A stretch of 46,445 nucleotides of DNA from an uncultured Alphaproteobacteria bacterium (GTDB lineage: Bacteria; Pseudomonadota; Alphaproteobacteria; HIMB59). The notes below the pieces were generated by a model, which was not told the DNA's origin, did not search any database, and saw only the letters and a program-made list of their open reading frames with translations. Within the stretch, counting starts at the first letter, position 1. The number at the start of each line of letters is the position of its first letter. A program made the translations under genes and the position numbers. Below are positions 8,048-17,624 of this stretch, in pieces. The stretch lies in contig CACMUL010000001.1 of assembly GCA_902616855.1 (NCBI GenBank), positions 196,137 through 242,581 of the forward strand. Reading direction: 5' to 3'.

Positions 8048-9075
8048 TATACTTTAAAAGGGTCTTCATATTTTTTTGATAATTCTTCGATGTTCTCTGG
8101 TGGCCAACCTGGTAGATCCATTCCCATTGAAAGACTCATTGAAGACAGCACTTCCTTTATTTCATCAAGCGATTTTCTTCCAAAATTAGGTGTTCTTAAC
8201 ATCTCGCCTTCAGTTTTTTGAACTAAATCACCAATATAAAAAATATTATCGTTTTTTAAACAATTAGCTGACCTGACTGATAATTCGAGTTCATCAACTT
8301 TTTTAAGTAAATTTTTATTAAACTGAGGTTCATTTGAAGATTGTAATTTTTGTCTTTCATCTTCAGTAGGTTCTTCAAAGTTAATGAATGGTTTAAGTTG
8401 ATCTTGTAATATTCTTGCAGCTAAAGCAGCAGCATCATCTGGGGATACAGTACCGTTAGTTTCAATATCTAAAATTAATTTATCAAACTCAGTGTCTTGA
8501 CCAATACGTGAGTTTTCAACATTAAATGAGACTCTTTTTACTGGGCTATATGTAGCATCCAATATAATTTGACCAACACTTTTATTTTCATTATCCTTGT
8601 TTTTTTCAGCAGATATATAGCCTTTATTTACATCCAAAAAAATTTCTAGGTTTACTTCTCTGTTTGTGTCAACATTCATAATTACAATATCTTTGTCTAC
8701 AATTTCTACATCGGGGTTATCATCGAAATCTGAGGAGAGGACTTCTTTTGGTCCTTTTATATTCAGGCTTAATTTTTGAGAATGATTGCTTTTGGAATTA
8801 AACGTAATATTCTTAAGATTCATAATGATATCGGTTACATCTTCTCTAACACCCTCAATTGTTGAAAATTCATGAAGAACTCCATTAATTTTGATAGAAG
8901 AGATAGCAGTGCCTTGTAATGATGATAAAAGCACTCTTCTAAGAGCATTACCCAGTGTGGTACCAAAACCTTTTTCCAAAGGTTCAATTACAACAGTTCC
9001 ATATTTTTTATTATCACTTATTTTATAGTCAACTTTATTTGGTTTAACCAAAGTTATCCAATTATTCTCTATCAA
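8047..9075 (-). CDS. rpoA: DNA-directed RNA polymerase subunit alpha
   Basis: The 342-residue alpha subunit, which dimerises to nucleate RNA polymerase assembly and contacts UP elements and activators. The N-terminal domain (about 1-235) carries [18 protein letters not shown], which is part of the dimer interface, and the C-terminal domain (about 260-325) carries [11 protein letters not shown] and [12 protein letters not shown] with the DNA-contact helix-hairpin-helix. The start is TTG at 9075: it gives the family N-terminus ([12 protein letters not shown]) and has a good AGGAG about 7 nt upstream, and there is no in-frame ATG there. It lies 22 nt after rpsK. Confidence 0.98.
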   Translation of the reverse strand: MIENNWITLVKPNKVDYKISDNKKYGTVVIEPLEKGFGTTLGNALRRVLLSSLQGTAISSIKINGVLHEFSTIEGVREDVTDIIMNLKNITFNSKSNHSQKLSLNIKGPKEVLSSDFDDNPDVEIVDKDIVIMNVDTNREVNLEIFLDVNKGYISAEKNKDNENKSVGQIILDATYSPVKRVSFNVENSRIGQDTEFDKLILDIETNGTVSPDDAAALAARILQDQLKPFINFEEPTEDERQKLQSSNEPQFNKNLLKKVDELELSVRSANCLKNDNIFYIGDLVQKTEGEMLRTPNFGRKSLDEIKEVLSSMSLSMGMDLPGWPPENIEELSKKYEDPFKV

Positions 9076-9097
9076 TTTTAACTCCTATAAATTTAGT

Positions 9098-9496
9098 TTA
9101 TACTCTTCGTTTCTTTTTAGGTCTGCATCCGTTATGTGGAAGCGGTGTGACGTCTTTAATGTTATTAATGATAAACCCTATGTTTTGTAAAGCTCTTAAA
9201 GCAGACTCTCTGCCAGAGCCTGGACCTTTCATGAGAACATCAAGTTTTCTCAACCCTACATCATATGCTTTTTTTCCAGCTGCGTCTGTTGCAATTTGTG
9301 CAGCATATGGTGTGGATTTCTTTGAGCCCCTGAAGCCCATCGAGCCACTTGATGACCAGGATACAGCATTTCCACTAATATCGGAAATTGTTACAATTGT
9401 GTTGTTAAAAGAACTTTTTATGTGAACAACACCGTTTTGACCAAAGTTTTTTTTTGATTTTTTTTTATCAGATGTTTTTTTTTCGTTTTTTGCCAT
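9098..9496 (-). CDS. rpsK: 30S ribosomal protein S11
   Basis: uS11, a platform protein of the small subunit that contacts 16S rRNA near the E site. It is 132 residues: a lysine-rich N-terminal tail of about 18 residues ([15 protein letters not shown]), then the conserved fold starting [16 protein letters not shown], and the invariant C-terminus [15 protein letters not shown]. It is separated by 1 nt from rpsM upstream. Confidence 0.98.
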   Translation of the reverse strand: MAKNEKKTSDKKKSKKNFGQNGVVHIKSSFNNTIVTISDISGNAVSWSSSGSMGFRGSKKSTPYAAQIATDAAGKKAYDVGLRKLDVLMKGPGSGRESALRALQNIGFIINNIKDVTPLPHNGCRPKKKRRV

Positions 9497-9497
9497 T

Positions 9498-9875
9498 TTA
9501 TTTTGTTACTTTTTTCTTGCCAGCTATGGCTACTGCTTTACCTTTCCTGGTTCTAGCATTTGTGTGTGTTCTTTGACCTCTAGTTGGAAGTTGTTTACGG
9601 TGTCTTAAACCACGATAGCAACCTAAATCTTTTAATCTTTTTATATTTTGTGAAACTACTCTTCTCAGGTCACCTTCTACAGTATAGTTTTCATCTATAG
9701 ATTTTCTTATTTTAGATATTTCATCCTCAGAAAAATCTTTTATTCTTTTAGTTGGATCTAAGCTATTTGCTTTTAAAATATCCATAGCATATTTAGAACC
9801 TATTCCATGAATATAAGTGAGAGAAACTAATGCTCTTTTGTTTACTGGTATATTTACACCTGCTATTCTTGCCAA
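9498..9875 (-). CDS. rpsM: 30S ribosomal protein S13
   Basis: uS13, a head protein of the small subunit that contacts the P-site tRNA and L5 across the subunit bridge. It is 125 residues, with the canonical start [20 protein letters not shown], a helix-two-turn-helix region ([14 protein letters not shown]) and a basic tail ending GKKKVTK that reaches the P site. A strong AGGAG lies 7 nt before the ATG, and a sigma70-like promoter sits in the 61-nt gap from adk, so rpsM may head its own transcript (rpsM-rpsK-rpoA-rplQ) besides readthrough from upstream. Confidence 0.98.
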   Translation of the reverse strand: MARIAGVNIPVNKRALVSLTYIHGIGSKYAMDILKANSLDPTKRIKDFSEDEISKIRKSIDENYTVEGDLRRVVSQNIKRLKDLGCYRGLRHRKQLPTRGQRTHTNARTRKGKAVAIAGKKKVTK

Positions 9876-9896
9876 TTGAGATCTCCTGAATTGGTG

Positions 9897-9925
9897 AAAT
9901 TATTAAAAAAGTATTTAAAAGTCAA
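9897..9925 (-). promoter_or_regulatory. Predicted sigma70-type promoter for rpsM-rpsK-rpoA-rplQ
   Basis: On the minus strand TTGACT (9920-9925) and TAATTT (9897-9902) are separated by 17 nt. The inferred start near 9890 leaves a short leader that includes the AGGAG ribosome-binding site of rpsM. The site lies in one of the widest gaps of the ribosomal block (9876-9936). The -10 is imperfect, so the call rests mainly on the -35 and the spacing. Confidence 0.5.
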
Positions 9926-9936
9926 TATAAATTACC

Positions 9937-10491
9937 TTAATTTAATCCAAGTTTATCAACGATTTTAGCAGTTACAGAGCTAATTTCATCATTGGCTTGT
10001 ATGTCAGTAACAGAATAATTTTTTTTTAATGAATTTAATATTTCTAGGTGAGATTTTTTATAAATTTGCAGTCTTTTTTCAAAAAAACTATCATCCGCTC
10101 TAGACTCTTCCATAGACCTTTTTTTAATTCTCTGAAGAAGTTGTTCATCATCAACATCAAAATTAATAATACTTAAATCTTTGTTCTCAAATATTTCAAG
10201 AAGTGAGTCTGCTTGAATTGAACTTCTAGGAAAACCATCAATCAAAATCTGCTCATTTGACAGAGTGCTTACTTTTTCTTTTAACACTGAAATCACAATT
10301 GTATCCTCAATTAAATCACCATTATCCATTTTATTTTTAATATCTTTTCCCAAAATACTTTCATCTTGAGATTTCTCTTTCAAGAGAGAGCTAACAGTTA
10401 AAATGTTAAGATCAGGTAAAATACTATCTTTTAAAATGTTTGCTTGCGTGCCCTTACCACAACCAGGTGGGCCAATAAATACTATAACCAT
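9937..10491 (-). CDS. adk: Adenylate kinase
   Basis: A 184-residue adenylate kinase that balances AMP, ADP and ATP. The P-loop GPPGCGKGTQA lies at residues 7-17; the AMP-binding segment includes DGFPRSSIQAD, and the LID segment follows RIKKRSMEESRADD. The protein is the short, zinc-free form lacking the long LID insertion found in E. coli Adk (214 residues). Its start overlaps the end of secY by 10 nt, and rpsM follows 61 nt downstream: secY-adk-rpsM is the usual alphaproteobacterial order. Confidence 0.97.
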   Translation of the reverse strand: MVIVFIGPPGCGKGTQANILKDSILPDLNILTVSSLLKEKSQDESILGKDIKNKMDNGDLIEDTIVISVLKEKVSTLSNEQILIDGFPRSSIQADSLLEIFENKDLSIINFDVDDEQLLQRIKKRSMEESRADDSFFEKRLQIYKKSHLEILNSLKKNYSVTDIQANDEISSVTAKIVDKLGLN

Positions 10492-11810
10492 TTACTTTTA
10501 TAAATTTTATTTTTACTTAATAATTTTTCATATTGAGATGAAAATAATTGTGTTTGAATCTGTGAAAAGAAATCCATTGCAACAATAACGACTATTAAAA
10601 GACTTGTTCCTCCTAAATAAAAAGGAACTGATAGTTTTGCGATTAAAAATTCAGGAATTAAGGCTATTAAACCCAAATAAATAGCACCTACAAAAGTTAG
10701 TCGATATATAACATGTTCTAAGTAAGTAGCTGTTTGCTCACCTGGTCTGTAACCTAAAACAAAACCTCCATTATTTCTTAAATTTTCTGCCTGTTCTTTA
10801 GGGTTGAAAACGATACTAGTATAAAAAAATGCAAAGAAAACAATCAGACCAAAGAAAAAAGCCATGTAAAGTGGTTTTCCATGAGATAAGTAAAATCCTA
10901 AACTAGATAGGAAACCAGAACTTTCAGGTGAAAAATTAGAAATAGTATTTGGAAATAGTAACAAAGATGAAGCAAAAATAGCAGGAATAACACCAGAAAT
11001 ATTTATTTTTATTGGTAAATAAGAAGATTGACCTCCAAATACTTTATTACCTACTTGGCGCTTTGGATATTGAACTAATAACCTTCTTTGAGCTCTTTCT
11101 ATAAATACAATTATTACTATTAGTATGAGAAGTAAAAAAATTATAGATATAATTGCAATGGCTGATAGAGCACCAGTTCTTCCAAGTTCAAATGTGTTGA
11201 AAATGGCAAAAGGTAGGTTAGCTACTATTCCTGAGAAGATAATAATTGAAATTCCACTTCCAAATCCATTTTCTGTTATTTGTTCACCTAGCCACATTAG
11301 AAATATAGTTCCAGATGTCATAGTTATAACTGCAGAAATTTGAAAGAAAGCTACACTTCCTAAAGTTGGATCTACTGTGTCTGATAAATTTAGTATACCA
11401 TTTGAAATACCATAACTTTGGAAAAGTCCTAAAACTATTGTTAAATACCTTGTATATTGTTGGATTTTTTTCCTACCTTGAGTGCCCTGCTCTTTAAGAG
11501 CTTTTAAACTATCAAAAGATGACTGCATTAATGTCATTATGATAGATGCGGAAATATAGGGCATAACCCCTAATGTAAATATAGACATACGCATTAAGGC
11601 ACCACCAGAAAACATATCAAAAATACCTAAAATTCCCCCACGATGTTGTTCAAATATTTGCTCTAACACAGCTGAGTTAATACCGGGGACAGGGATATAT
11701 GTTCCAAGACGATAAACCGCTATTGCAAATAAAACAAAACCTAGTTTTTTAAATAAGCCAGAGCTTTTTATTGCTTCGCTATAGTCAATATTTGGTACTT
11801 TTATATTCAT
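10482..11810 (-). CDS. secY: Protein translocase subunit SecY
   Basis: The 442-residue channel subunit of the SecYEG translocon in the inner membrane. Ten hydrophobic segments can be placed. The plug region after the first one reads IPVPGINSAVLEQIF; the cytoplasmic loops that bind SecA and ribosomes carry ERAQRRLLVQYPKRQVG and the FNPKEQAENLRNNGGFV loop with GYRPGEQT. Length is typical of the family. It is 9 nt downstream of rplO and overlaps adk. SecE is encoded about 22 kb upstream in the same block; SecG is outside the window. Confidence 0.98.
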   Translation of the reverse strand: MNIKVPNIDYSEAIKSSGLFKKLGFVLFAIAVYRLGTYIPVPGINSAVLEQIFEQHRGGILGIFDMFSGGALMRMSIFTLGVMPYISASIIMTLMQSSFDSLKALKEQGTQGRKKIQQYTRYLTIVLGLFQSYGISNGILNLSDTVDPTLGSVAFFQISAVITMTSGTIFLMWLGEQITENGFGSGISIIIFSGIVANLPFAIFNTFELGRTGALSAIAIISIIFLLLILIVIIVFIERAQRRLLVQYPKRQVGNKVFGGQSSYLPIKINISGVIPAIFASSLLLFPNTISNFSPESSGFLSSLGFYLSHGKPLYMAFFFGLIVFFAFFYTSIVFNPKEQAENLRNNGGFVLGYRPGEQTATYLEHVIYRLTFVGAIYLGLIALIPEFLIAKLSVPFYLGGTSLLIVVIVAMDFFSQIQTQLFSSQYEKLLSKNKIYKSKWL

Positions 11811-11819
11811 AATCTAAAA

Positions 11820-12254
11820 TTATGATGTTGATCCACCTAGTTCTTCTATTCTTTTTTTGGCACCAGGAGTAAACTTAAAATTCTTAAATTGAAGTTTCTT
11901 TTTAAACTGGATTGAGTCAACTAATTTAATTGATTTTTTATGATCTTTCTTTTTTAAGAAACCAGCTTGAATTAGAAAATTATTATCAATTAAAGAATTA
12001 TCTTTAAATTTGTTAAAACTTACTAGAGATAAAGTTAAGGATTTAGGATTTATTTTTTTTAAAGAATTAAAACCTCTTTTTGGTGTCTTTCTGTAAATAG
12101 GCATTTGACCACCCTCAAAATTTCTAACTGCAACACCTGACCTTGATTTTTGACCTTTGTGACCCCTGCCAGCTGTTTTTCCTAATCCAGAACCAACTCC
12201 TTTACCTTTTCTTTTTCTACTATTTTGACGTTGTTTAGAAATTTTATTTATCAT
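11820..12254 (-). CDS. rplO: 50S ribosomal protein L15
   Basis: uL15, an early-assembling protein deep in the large subunit. It is 144 residues with the glycine-rich basic N-terminal extension [19 protein letters not shown] and the conserved [17 protein letters not shown] block. The N-terminus is a few residues shorter than in E. coli ([19 protein letters not shown]). It starts only 2 nt after the rpsE stop; rpmD (L30), which separates rpsE and rplO in E. coli and many alphaproteobacteria, is absent here. Confidence 0.97.
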   Translation of the reverse strand: MINKISKQRQNSRKRKGKGVGSGLGKTAGRGHKGQKSRSGVAVRNFEGGQMPIYRKTPKRGFNSLKKINPKSLTLSLVSFNKFKDNSLIDNNFLIQAGFLKKKDHKKSIKLVDSIQFKKKLQFKNFKFTPGAKKRIEELGGSTS

Positions 12255-12256
12255 GC

Positions 12257-12769
12257 TTAATTTTCTCTTTTGCTAATAACAGAATTTATCTCAATGCTTC
12301 TTCTTGCAGATACTGATTTTGGTGTGTTAATACTTTTTAGTGCTTTTATTGTTGAGCGAACAATATTGTGTGGATTTTTTGTTCCTATCGCTTTGGATAC
12401 AACGTCAGAAATGCCCAATGCCTCAAAAATAGCTCTTGAGGGTCCTCCAGATATTATACCTGTTCCTTTTGGAGCAGATCTTAAAATTACAGTGCTTGAG
12501 GAGAATTTTGCTTTTACATCATGATGAATAGTTCTACCCTCTCTTAAGGGAATTCTAACCATTGTTTTTTTTGCCTCTTCTGACGCTTTTCTAATAGCCT
12601 CAGGTACCTCTTTAGCTTTTCCTGATCCAAAACCAACTCTTCCTTGACCGTCACCACTTACAACTAGAGCTGCAAAACCGAACCTTCTTCCGCCTTTAAC
12701 AACTTTAGAAACTCTTCTTACTGAAATGAGCTTTTCAATTAAATCTTTATTTGAAGTATTATCTAACAT
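12257..12769 (-). CDS. rpsE: 30S ribosomal protein S5
   Basis: uS5, which helps set decoding accuracy at the shoulder of the small subunit. It is 170 residues with the double-stranded-RNA-binding-like N domain ([28 protein letters not shown]) and the C domain containing [19 protein letters not shown]. Length is normal. It overlaps rplR by 1 nt at a TAATG junction. Downstream it meets rplO directly, without rpmD. Confidence 0.98.
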   Translation of the reverse strand: MLDNTSNKDLIEKLISVRRVSKVVKGGRRFGFAALVVSGDGQGRVGFGSGKAKEVPEAIRKASEEAKKTMVRIPLREGRTIHHDVKAKFSSSTVILRSAPKGTGIISGGPSRAIFEALGISDVVSKAIGTKNPHNIVRSTIKALKSINTPKSVSARRSIEINSVISKREN

Positions 12770-13116
12770 TAAAAAGATAAACCCTTTTCTCTTGCTGCAT
12801 CAGCTAATACTTTTAGCCTTCCATGATACTTATATGAACCTTTATCAAATTTGACTTCTTTTATGCCTTTCTCGATAGCAAGCTCAGCAATTTTTGAGCC
12901 AACAATTTTAGCTAAATCAACTTTCTTCTGTCCATCAGCTTTCTCAAGTTTAACTGATGAGAATGAGCATAATGTTTTATCATTACTCTCAGATAGCACA
13001 GAAGCATAAATATGTTTAGAAGATCGAAATACTAAAAGTTTGTGTTTTTTTATATCATTCAATTTTTTTCTAACTCTTAATTTTCTTCGGTTAGCTCTGA
13101 TTTTGTCTTTATTCAT
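12769..13116 (-). CDS. rplR: 50S ribosomal protein L18
   Basis: uL18, the 5S rRNA-binding protein of the central protuberance. It is 115 residues with the basic N-terminus RANRRKLRVRKKL, the segment LLVFRSSKHIYASVL, and the conserved C-terminus YKYHGRLKVLADAAREKGL. It joins rplF and rpsE by single-base overlaps, consistent with coupled translation. Confidence 0.98.
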   Translation of the reverse strand: MNKDKIRANRRKLRVRKKLNDIKKHKLLVFRSSKHIYASVLSESNDKTLCSFSSVKLEKADGQKKVDLAKIVGSKIAELAIEKGIKEVKFDKGSYKYHGRLKVLADAAREKGLSF

Positions 13117-13631
13117 TACTTTTTCTTACCTTCTTTTCTATAAATTCTTTCACCTTCATATCTAACACCCTTACCTTTATAAGGCTCTGGTTTTCTAAAT
13201 GACTTGATTTCAGCTGCTACTTGACCAACCAATTGTTTACTTGTTCCATTTACTATAACAATATTTTTTTCGACTTTTATAGAGATACCCTCAGGAATTT
13301 CAAAGTTAATATCATGACTAAAACCAAGTGATAAGACAAGTTTTTTTCCAGAAACATTAGCTTTGTATCCAGTTCCAATTAGCTCAAGTCTTTTTTCAAA
13401 ACCTTTTGAGTTACCAATTATTTCATTTTTAATATTTGCATAAATGGTTCCAAGAAGCGCTTTATTATCTCCAGAGAAATGTAAGGAATTATTTTTATGA
13501 TCAACTTTAATTCCTAAAGGAAGTGTGGTTGATGACTTTCCAAGCTTGCCTTCAAAATTTATTTCATTGTCCGTCATTGAAACTTTTATATCATCAGGTA
13601 TATTGATAGGGTTTCTTGCTAATCTTGACAT
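13116..13631 (-). CDS. rplF: 50S ribosomal protein L6
   Basis: uL6, near the sarcin-ricin loop and the factor-binding site of the large subunit. It is 171 residues: two repeated L6 folds (about 10-80 and 90-165), starting MSRLARNPINIPDDI, with the C-terminal signature PEPYKGKGVRYEGE and tail IYRKEGKKK. It lies 3 nt after rpsH. Confidence 0.98.
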   Translation of the reverse strand: MSRLARNPINIPDDIKVSMTDNEINFEGKLGKSSTTLPLGIKVDHKNNSLHFSGDNKALLGTIYANIKNEIIGNSKGFEKRLELIGTGYKANVSGKKLVLSLGFSHDINFEIPEGISIKVEKNIVIVNGTSKQLVGQVAAEIKSFRKPEPYKGKGVRYEGERIYRKEGKKK

Positions 13632-13634
13632 AGT

Positions 13635-14021
13635 CTAGAAAACGCTTATAAGCACTTCCCCTCCTACTTTTTGATCTCTAGCATCACTGTCTGACATAAC
13701 TCCCTTTGATGTTGATAATATAGTAGTACCTAAACCTCCAATAGTTTTAGGGATTTCATCAGCAGAGCTATAGACACGACAACCTTGTTTTGTAATTTTT
13801 TCTATTTTATTAATTAAAGGTGAGCCTTTATAATATTTTAAAGTGATTGATATATCTTTTTTTGTTTCACCTAATATTTCAAAATTATTAATGTACCCCT
13901 CTTTTTTTAAAACATCACAAACATTCACATTTAATTTTGAAAATATAGCTTTAACTGAAATTTTGTTAGCTTTTTGTCCATTTCTTATTCTAGTAATCAT
14001 ATCTGCTAATGTGTCACTCAT
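13635..14021 (-). CDS. rpsH: 30S ribosomal protein S8
   Basis: uS8, a primary 16S rRNA-binding protein; in E. coli it also represses the spc operon by binding its mRNA near rplE, but I see no obvious mimic of that hairpin here. It is 128 residues, starting MSDTLADMITRIRNGQ, with the C-terminal signature STSKGVMSDSDARDQKVGGE. It lies 1 nt after rpsN. Confidence 0.98.
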   Translation of the reverse strand: MSDTLADMITRIRNGQKANKISVKAIFSKLNVNVCDVLKKEGYINNFEILGETKKDISITLKYYKGSPLINKIEKITKQGCRVYSSADEIPKTIGGLGTTILSTSKGVMSDSDARDQKVGGEVLISVF

Positions 14022-14022
14022 A

Positions 14023-14328
14023 TTACCAACTCGCTTTTGTCAAACCAGGAATTTGGCCCTTACCAGCCATGTCTCTAATAGCTATTCTAGATAAATTGAA
14101 TTTACTGTAAACACCACGAGGCCTACCAGATAGGAAACATCTGTTTCGATATCTAATTCTTGATGAATTTCTTGGTAAGGACTCAAGTTTCATTTGAACC
14201 TTTACTCTTTCTTCAAATGGTAGGTCTTTATCAGATAAAAGATTTTTTAATTTTTTTCTTTTTTGACTTAGTCTATCAATCAGTACTTTTCTATTTATAT
14301 TTTTTTGTATTGCGCTTTGTTTTGCCAT
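14023..14328 (-). CDS. rpsN: 30S ribosomal protein S14 (zinc-independent form)
   Basis: uS14 of the small-subunit head. It is 101 residues, the long C-minus form: it lacks the CxxC pairs of the zinc-binding short form and has the conserved C-terminal half [20 protein letters not shown] followed by [11 protein letters not shown]. This is the usual type in proteobacteria. The start ATG is 2 nt from the rplE stop. Confidence 0.98.
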   Translation of the reverse strand: MAKQSAIQKNINRKVLIDRLSQKRKKLKNLLSDKDLPFEERVKVQMKLESLPRNSSRIRYRNRCFLSGRPRGVYSKFNLSRIAIRDMAGKGQIPGLTKASW

Positions 14329-14330
14329 GG

Positions 14331-14867
14331 TTAATTCAGAAATGGAAAGTTCATTAATTTTAAAAGTTCATACCCCTCTTTGTCATTATTTGCAGAAGTG
14401 GCAATAGTGATATCAAAACCAAAGATATTTTCAACATTTTCAACGCTAATTTCAGGAAAAATAATATGATCTTTAATACCGATGGTAATGTTACCTTGGC
14501 CATCAAATGACTTTTTGTTATAACCTCTGAAGTCTTTAATACGAGGCATGGCAATATTTACAAGTCTGTCGTAAAACTCCATCATCATATTTTTTCTGAG
14601 TGTAACAGATAGTCCTACTGGCATTCCTTTTCTAACTTTAAAGGAGGCAATAGCTTTTTTTGACATTCTAACAACTGGTGATTGACCTGTTATAAGAGAT
14701 AAATCTTTTTTTATTTTTTCAATAGCTTTGTTATCCTCTTTAATAGCTCCTATACCCGCATTAATTACTATTTTTGATATTTTTGGAACAGCAAGCTTAT
14801 GAGATATTTCTAGATTTTTAGCTAACTGGTCAGAGACATTGAAAATTTCTTGAATTGAATTTGACAT
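14331..14867 (-). CDS. rplE: 50S ribosomal protein L5
   Basis: uL5, which binds 5S rRNA and contacts the P-site tRNA and S13. It is 178 residues with conserved [14 protein letters not shown], a central [20 protein letters not shown] block, and [16 protein letters not shown]. Length is typical. It overlaps rplX by 1 nt. Confidence 0.98.
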   Translation of the reverse strand: MSNSIQEIFNVSDQLAKNLEISHKLAVPKISKIVINAGIGAIKEDNKAIEKIKKDLSLITGQSPVVRMSKKAIASFKVRKGMPVGLSVTLRKNMMMEFYDRLVNIAMPRIKDFRGYNKKSFDGQGNITIGIKDHIIFPEISVENVENIFGFDITIATSANNDKEGYELLKLMNFPFLN

Positions 14868-15175
14868 TAGTATTTGTCCCCTGATGATTTTAAAATTCTA
14901 ATTTTTTTTCCACTTTCAATTTTGAAACCTACTTTAGATGATTTTTTAGATTTCGAGTCATAAGCCAAAATATTTGAAATATGAATTGGCATTTCTTTGT
15001 CAACAATACCTCCTTTAGACTCTTGAGATGGCTTTTGATGTTTTTTACTAACGTTAACGCCAGATATAACAACTTTATCAGTAGAGTTTATGATTTTTGA
15101 AATCTTTCCAATCTTACCTTTATCTTTACCAACTCTCACAATCACTTCGTCACCTTTTTTGTATTTTTTAATCAT
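14867..15175 (-). CDS. rplX: 50S ribosomal protein L24
   Basis: uL24, an assembly-initiator protein at the tunnel exit. It is 102 residues with an N-terminal KOW motif (GDEVIVRVGKDKGKIGKI, residues 8-25) and the loop KHQKPSQESKGGIVDKEMPI that is typical of the family. It overlaps both neighbours by 1 nt. Confidence 0.98.
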   Translation of the reverse strand: MIKKYKKGDEVIVRVGKDKGKIGKISKIINSTDKVVISGVNVSKKHQKPSQESKGGIVDKEMPIHISNILAYDSKSKKSSKVGFKIESGKKIRILKSSGDKY

Positions 15176-15543
15176 TATAATACCTCAGGAGCTAAACTAA
15201 CTATCTTCATCATATTTCTTTTCCTAAGCTCTCTTGTAACGGGTCCAAAAATTCTTGTTCCAATTGGTTCATTTTGTTTGTCTAAAAGAACAGCTGCATT
15301 AGAGTCAAATTTAATTGATGTACCATCTTCCCTAATTAATGGCTTTTTTGTTCTTACTATAATTGCTCTTTGTACTTCACCTTTTTTAACTTTAGATCTT
15401 GGAATTGCATCTTTGACTGATACAACAATAATGTCACCTATTCTAGCATATCTTCTTTTTGATCCACCGATAACTTTTATGCAGCTTATTAATCGTGCAC
15501 CAGAATTATCTGCTACTTGTAAATTTGACTCTGCTTGTATCAT
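15175..15543 (-). CDS. rplN: 50S ribosomal protein L14
   Basis: uL14, at the subunit interface (bridges B5 and B8). It is 122 residues, starting [17 protein letters not shown], with the family signature around [19 protein letters not shown]. An in-frame ATG 18 nt upstream exists, but the start at 15543 matches the universal N-terminus and forms a TAATG junction with rpsQ. Confidence 0.97.
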   Translation of the reverse strand: MIQAESNLQVADNSGARLISCIKVIGGSKRRYARIGDIIVVSVKDAIPRSKVKKGEVQRAIIVRTKKPLIREDGTSIKFDSNAAVLLDKQNEPIGTRIFGPVTRELRKRNMMKIVSLAPEVL

Positions 15544-15770
15544 TAATTTATAACTTCCCATGATTTATTTTTAGAAATAGGTCTAATTTCTTGAATTCTA
15601 ACAGAGTCTCCCACAATAATTTTATTGTCTTTATCATGAGCAAGATACTTTTTTGAGACTCTTATTATTTTTTTATAAACAGGATGGGTAGTCTGTCTTG
15701 TTACCAAAACAGAGATAGTTTTGTCACCAGATTTTTTTACAACTTTTCCCGTTAAAATACGTTTAGGCAT
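15543..15770 (-). CDS. rpsQ: 30S ribosomal protein S17
   Basis: uS17, a primary binder of 16S rRNA with an OB fold. It is 75 residues, with [18 protein letters not shown] and the loop [19 protein letters not shown], ending in [13 protein letters not shown]. The start overlaps the end of rpmC by 8 nt in another frame. Confidence 0.98.
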   Translation of the reverse strand: MPKRILTGKVVKKSGDKTISVLVTRQTTHPVYKKIIRVSKKYLAHDKDNKIIVGDSVRIQEIRPISKNKSWEVIN

Positions 15771-15918
15771 TTTTATTTAGCCTTTCTTTTGTTAATAGTG
15801 ATGCGATTTGCTTTTTAACTTTTTTAAATTGAGAGGTATCTGTGAGTTGACCACTTTTCTTCATAATTTTAAGGTTAAATAACTCTTTTTTTAAACTATT
15901 TATATCTTTATCAGCCAT
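15763..15918 (-). CDS. rpmC: 50S ribosomal protein L29
   Basis: uL29, which surrounds the tunnel exit and helps dock trigger factor and SRP. I translated this from the minus strand: 51 residues beginning [17 protein letters not shown] and ending [11 protein letters not shown]. The pattern (two helices with LKKELFNLK and a [13 protein letters not shown] second helix) fits L29, although it lacks the usual ARLxTxxRE wording. The start shares its first base with the rplP stop (TAATG) and the stop lies 8 nt inside rpsQ. Position between rplP and rpsQ is the canonical rpmC slot. Confidence 0.92.
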   Translation of the reverse strand: MADKDINSLKKELFNLKIMKKSGQLTDTSQFKKVKKQIASLLTKERLNKNA

Positions 15919-16331
15919 TAAAATTGATCCAATGATACGAATGTTGTTTTTACAGGTAACTTTGCAGATGCTAGTTCGAAAGCTTTTTTTGCTAAATGCT
16001 TGTCAACACCATCGACCTCAAACATTATAGTTCCCGGTTTTACTCTGCAGACCCATCTATCTATTGCACCTTTTCCTTTACCCATTCTAACTTCAGCAGG
16101 TTTTGCTGTGACTGGTACGTCTGGGAAAACTCTAATCCAAAGTCTTCCAGCTCTTTTTAAAAATCTAGTAATAGCTCTTCTGGATGCCTCAATTTGCCTT
16201 GCTGTTACTCTTTCGGCGTCTAATGATTTAAGTCCGTAATAACCAAATGTAAGTTCATAATTACCTTTGGCACTGCCGTGTATCCTTCCTTTGTGCTGTT
16301 TTCTATATTTTGTATTCTTTGGTAATAACAT
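15918..16331 (-). CDS. rplP: 50S ribosomal protein L16
   Basis: uL16, close to the A-site tRNA and the peptidyl transferase centre; it is added late in 50S assembly. It is 137 residues: [16 protein letters not shown] at the start, [13 protein letters not shown] in the centre and the C-terminal [16 protein letters not shown]. The Arg81-like residue hydroxylated in E. coli falls in the RMGKGKG block. It overlaps rpsC by 1 nt. Confidence 0.98.
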   Translation of the reverse strand: MLLPKNTKYRKQHKGRIHGSAKGNYELTFGYYGLKSLDAERVTARQIEASRRAITRFLKRAGRLWIRVFPDVPVTAKPAEVRMGKGKGAIDRWVCRVKPGTIMFEVDGVDKHLAKKAFELASAKLPVKTTFVSLDQF

Positions 16332-16996
16332 TAATTAGCTTTCTCTTTTTTTTCTTCTGATCTGTTTGTTTTATTTTTACTCTCGCCCTTAAAAAGCCAA
16401 ACTTTAATTCCTATAATTCCATATGTAGTTAAAGCTCGAGCAGTTGCGTAATCTATATCAGCTCTAAGGGTATGTAAAGGTACACTTCCCTCAGAAAACT
16501 TCTCAGATCTAGCTATTTCAGCACCACCAAGCCTACCACCGCATACGATTTTAATGCCCTTTGCACCAAGCTTAATTGCTGATAACCCTGATTTTTTCAT
16601 CGCTTTTCTAAAAGCAACTCTTTTTTCTAACTGTCTTGCAATTGAGTCTGCTACTAATGAGGCGTCTGTTTCAGGTTTTTTTATTTCTTTTATATCTAAT
16701 GAAATACTCTTATCAGATAATTTGGAAAGTCTATTTCTGAGTTTTTCAATATCTGCACCTTTTTTACCAATAAGCACCCCTGGTTTCGAAGTATGGATTA
16801 TTATTTTTAAGTTAGCAGCAGCTCTTTCAATTATAACTGAACTTATTCCTGCTATTGAGTAATTCTTTTCAATATAACTTCTAATTTTATGATCTTCTTT
16901 TAAGAAAGTAGAATAACTCTTCTTTTCAAACCAAGTTGACTGCCAATATTTATTAATACCGACTCTTAGCGAGGTGGGGTTAACTTTCTGTCCCAT
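16331..16996 (-). CDS. rpsC: 30S ribosomal protein S3
   Basis: uS3, at the mRNA entry tunnel. It is 221 residues: an N domain starting [19 protein letters not shown], a type II KH domain with [16 protein letters not shown] (about 72-87), and a C domain with [20 protein letters not shown]. The tail is charged and short ([14 protein letters not shown]). It overlaps rplV by 1 nt. Confidence 0.98.
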   Translation of the reverse strand: MGQKVNPTSLRVGINKYWQSTWFEKKSYSTFLKEDHKIRSYIEKNYSIAGISSVIIERAAANLKIIIHTSKPGVLIGKKGADIEKLRNRLSKLSDKSISLDIKEIKKPETDASLVADSIARQLEKRVAFRKAMKKSGLSAIKLGAKGIKIVCGGRLGGAEIARSEKFSEGSVPLHTLRADIDYATARALTTYGIIGIKVWLFKGESKNKTNRSEEKKEKAN

Positions 16997-17337
16997 TATA
17001 ATCTTTCCTCTAACACTAATGTTAATCTAGAAAAGGGTTTAATAATCTGAAAAGCTCTTCCCTTGCTCATTGGTCTAAACCTTTTCATCCTTAGGCTTTT
17101 GCCAACATAAGCTTCTTTCACAAAAAGTTTGTCAATATCTAAATTATTATTATTTTCTGCATTCGCAACGGCAGAATTTAATGTTTTTAATACTTCTTTG
17201 CTAACTCTTTTGTTTGAAAATTTCAAAATATTTAAAGCTGCATTAATATCTTTCTTTCTTATATCTTTAACGATTAAGTTGAGCTTTTGAGAGCTAGTTC
17301 TTATCATTTTATTGATTGCTTTTACTTCTTTAGACAT
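16996..17337 (-). CDS. rplV: 50S ribosomal protein L22
   Basis: uL22, whose beta-hairpin lines the peptide exit tunnel. It is 113 residues with [27 protein letters not shown] and the hairpin tip [16 protein letters not shown]. No insertion or deletion typical of macrolide resistance is evident in the hairpin, compared with the family pattern. It lies 2 nt after rpsS. Confidence 0.98.
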   Translation of the reverse strand: MSKEVKAINKMIRTSSQKLNLIVKDIRKKDINAALNILKFSNKRVSKEVLKTLNSAVANAENNNNLDIDKLFVKEAYVGKSLRMKRFRPMSKGRAFQIIKPFSRLTLVLEERL

Positions 17338-17339
17338 AA

Positions 17340-17624
17340 TTATTTTTTACCCTGTACTGCTTTCTTATCCCCTGAATGACCCTTAAAAACCCTAGTTGGC
17401 GAAAACTCACCAAGTTTGTGGCCTACCATGTCTTCAGTTACGTAGACTGGTATAAAAGATTTACCATTATAAACGGAAATCGTAACTCCAACAAAATCAG
17501 GTATAATAGTTGATCTTCTTGACCATGTTTTAATTGGAGACTTTGAACTTTCTTCTTTAGATTTTTTAACTTTTTTAAATAGAGTTACATCAAAATAAGG
17601 TCCTTTCCATACAGATCTTGCCAT
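17340..17624 (-). CDS. rpsS: 30S ribosomal protein S19
   Basis: uS19, in the small-subunit head beside S13. It is 94 residues with the conserved start [18 protein letters not shown], the block [20 protein letters not shown] and [17 protein letters not shown]. It overlaps rplB by 1 nt. Confidence 0.98.
   Translation of the reverse strand: MARSVWKGPYFDVTLFKKVKKSKEESSKSPIKTWSRRSTIIPDFVGVTISVYNGKSFIPVYVTEDMVGHKLGEFSPTRVFKGHSGDKKAVQGKK

Noticed and set aside
9410..9490. T-rich runs in the plus strand (for example near 9450-9490) as terminators
   Set aside because: They encode lysine-rich tails (AAA codons) of rpsK and similar genes on the minus strand, and have no GC-rich stem before them.
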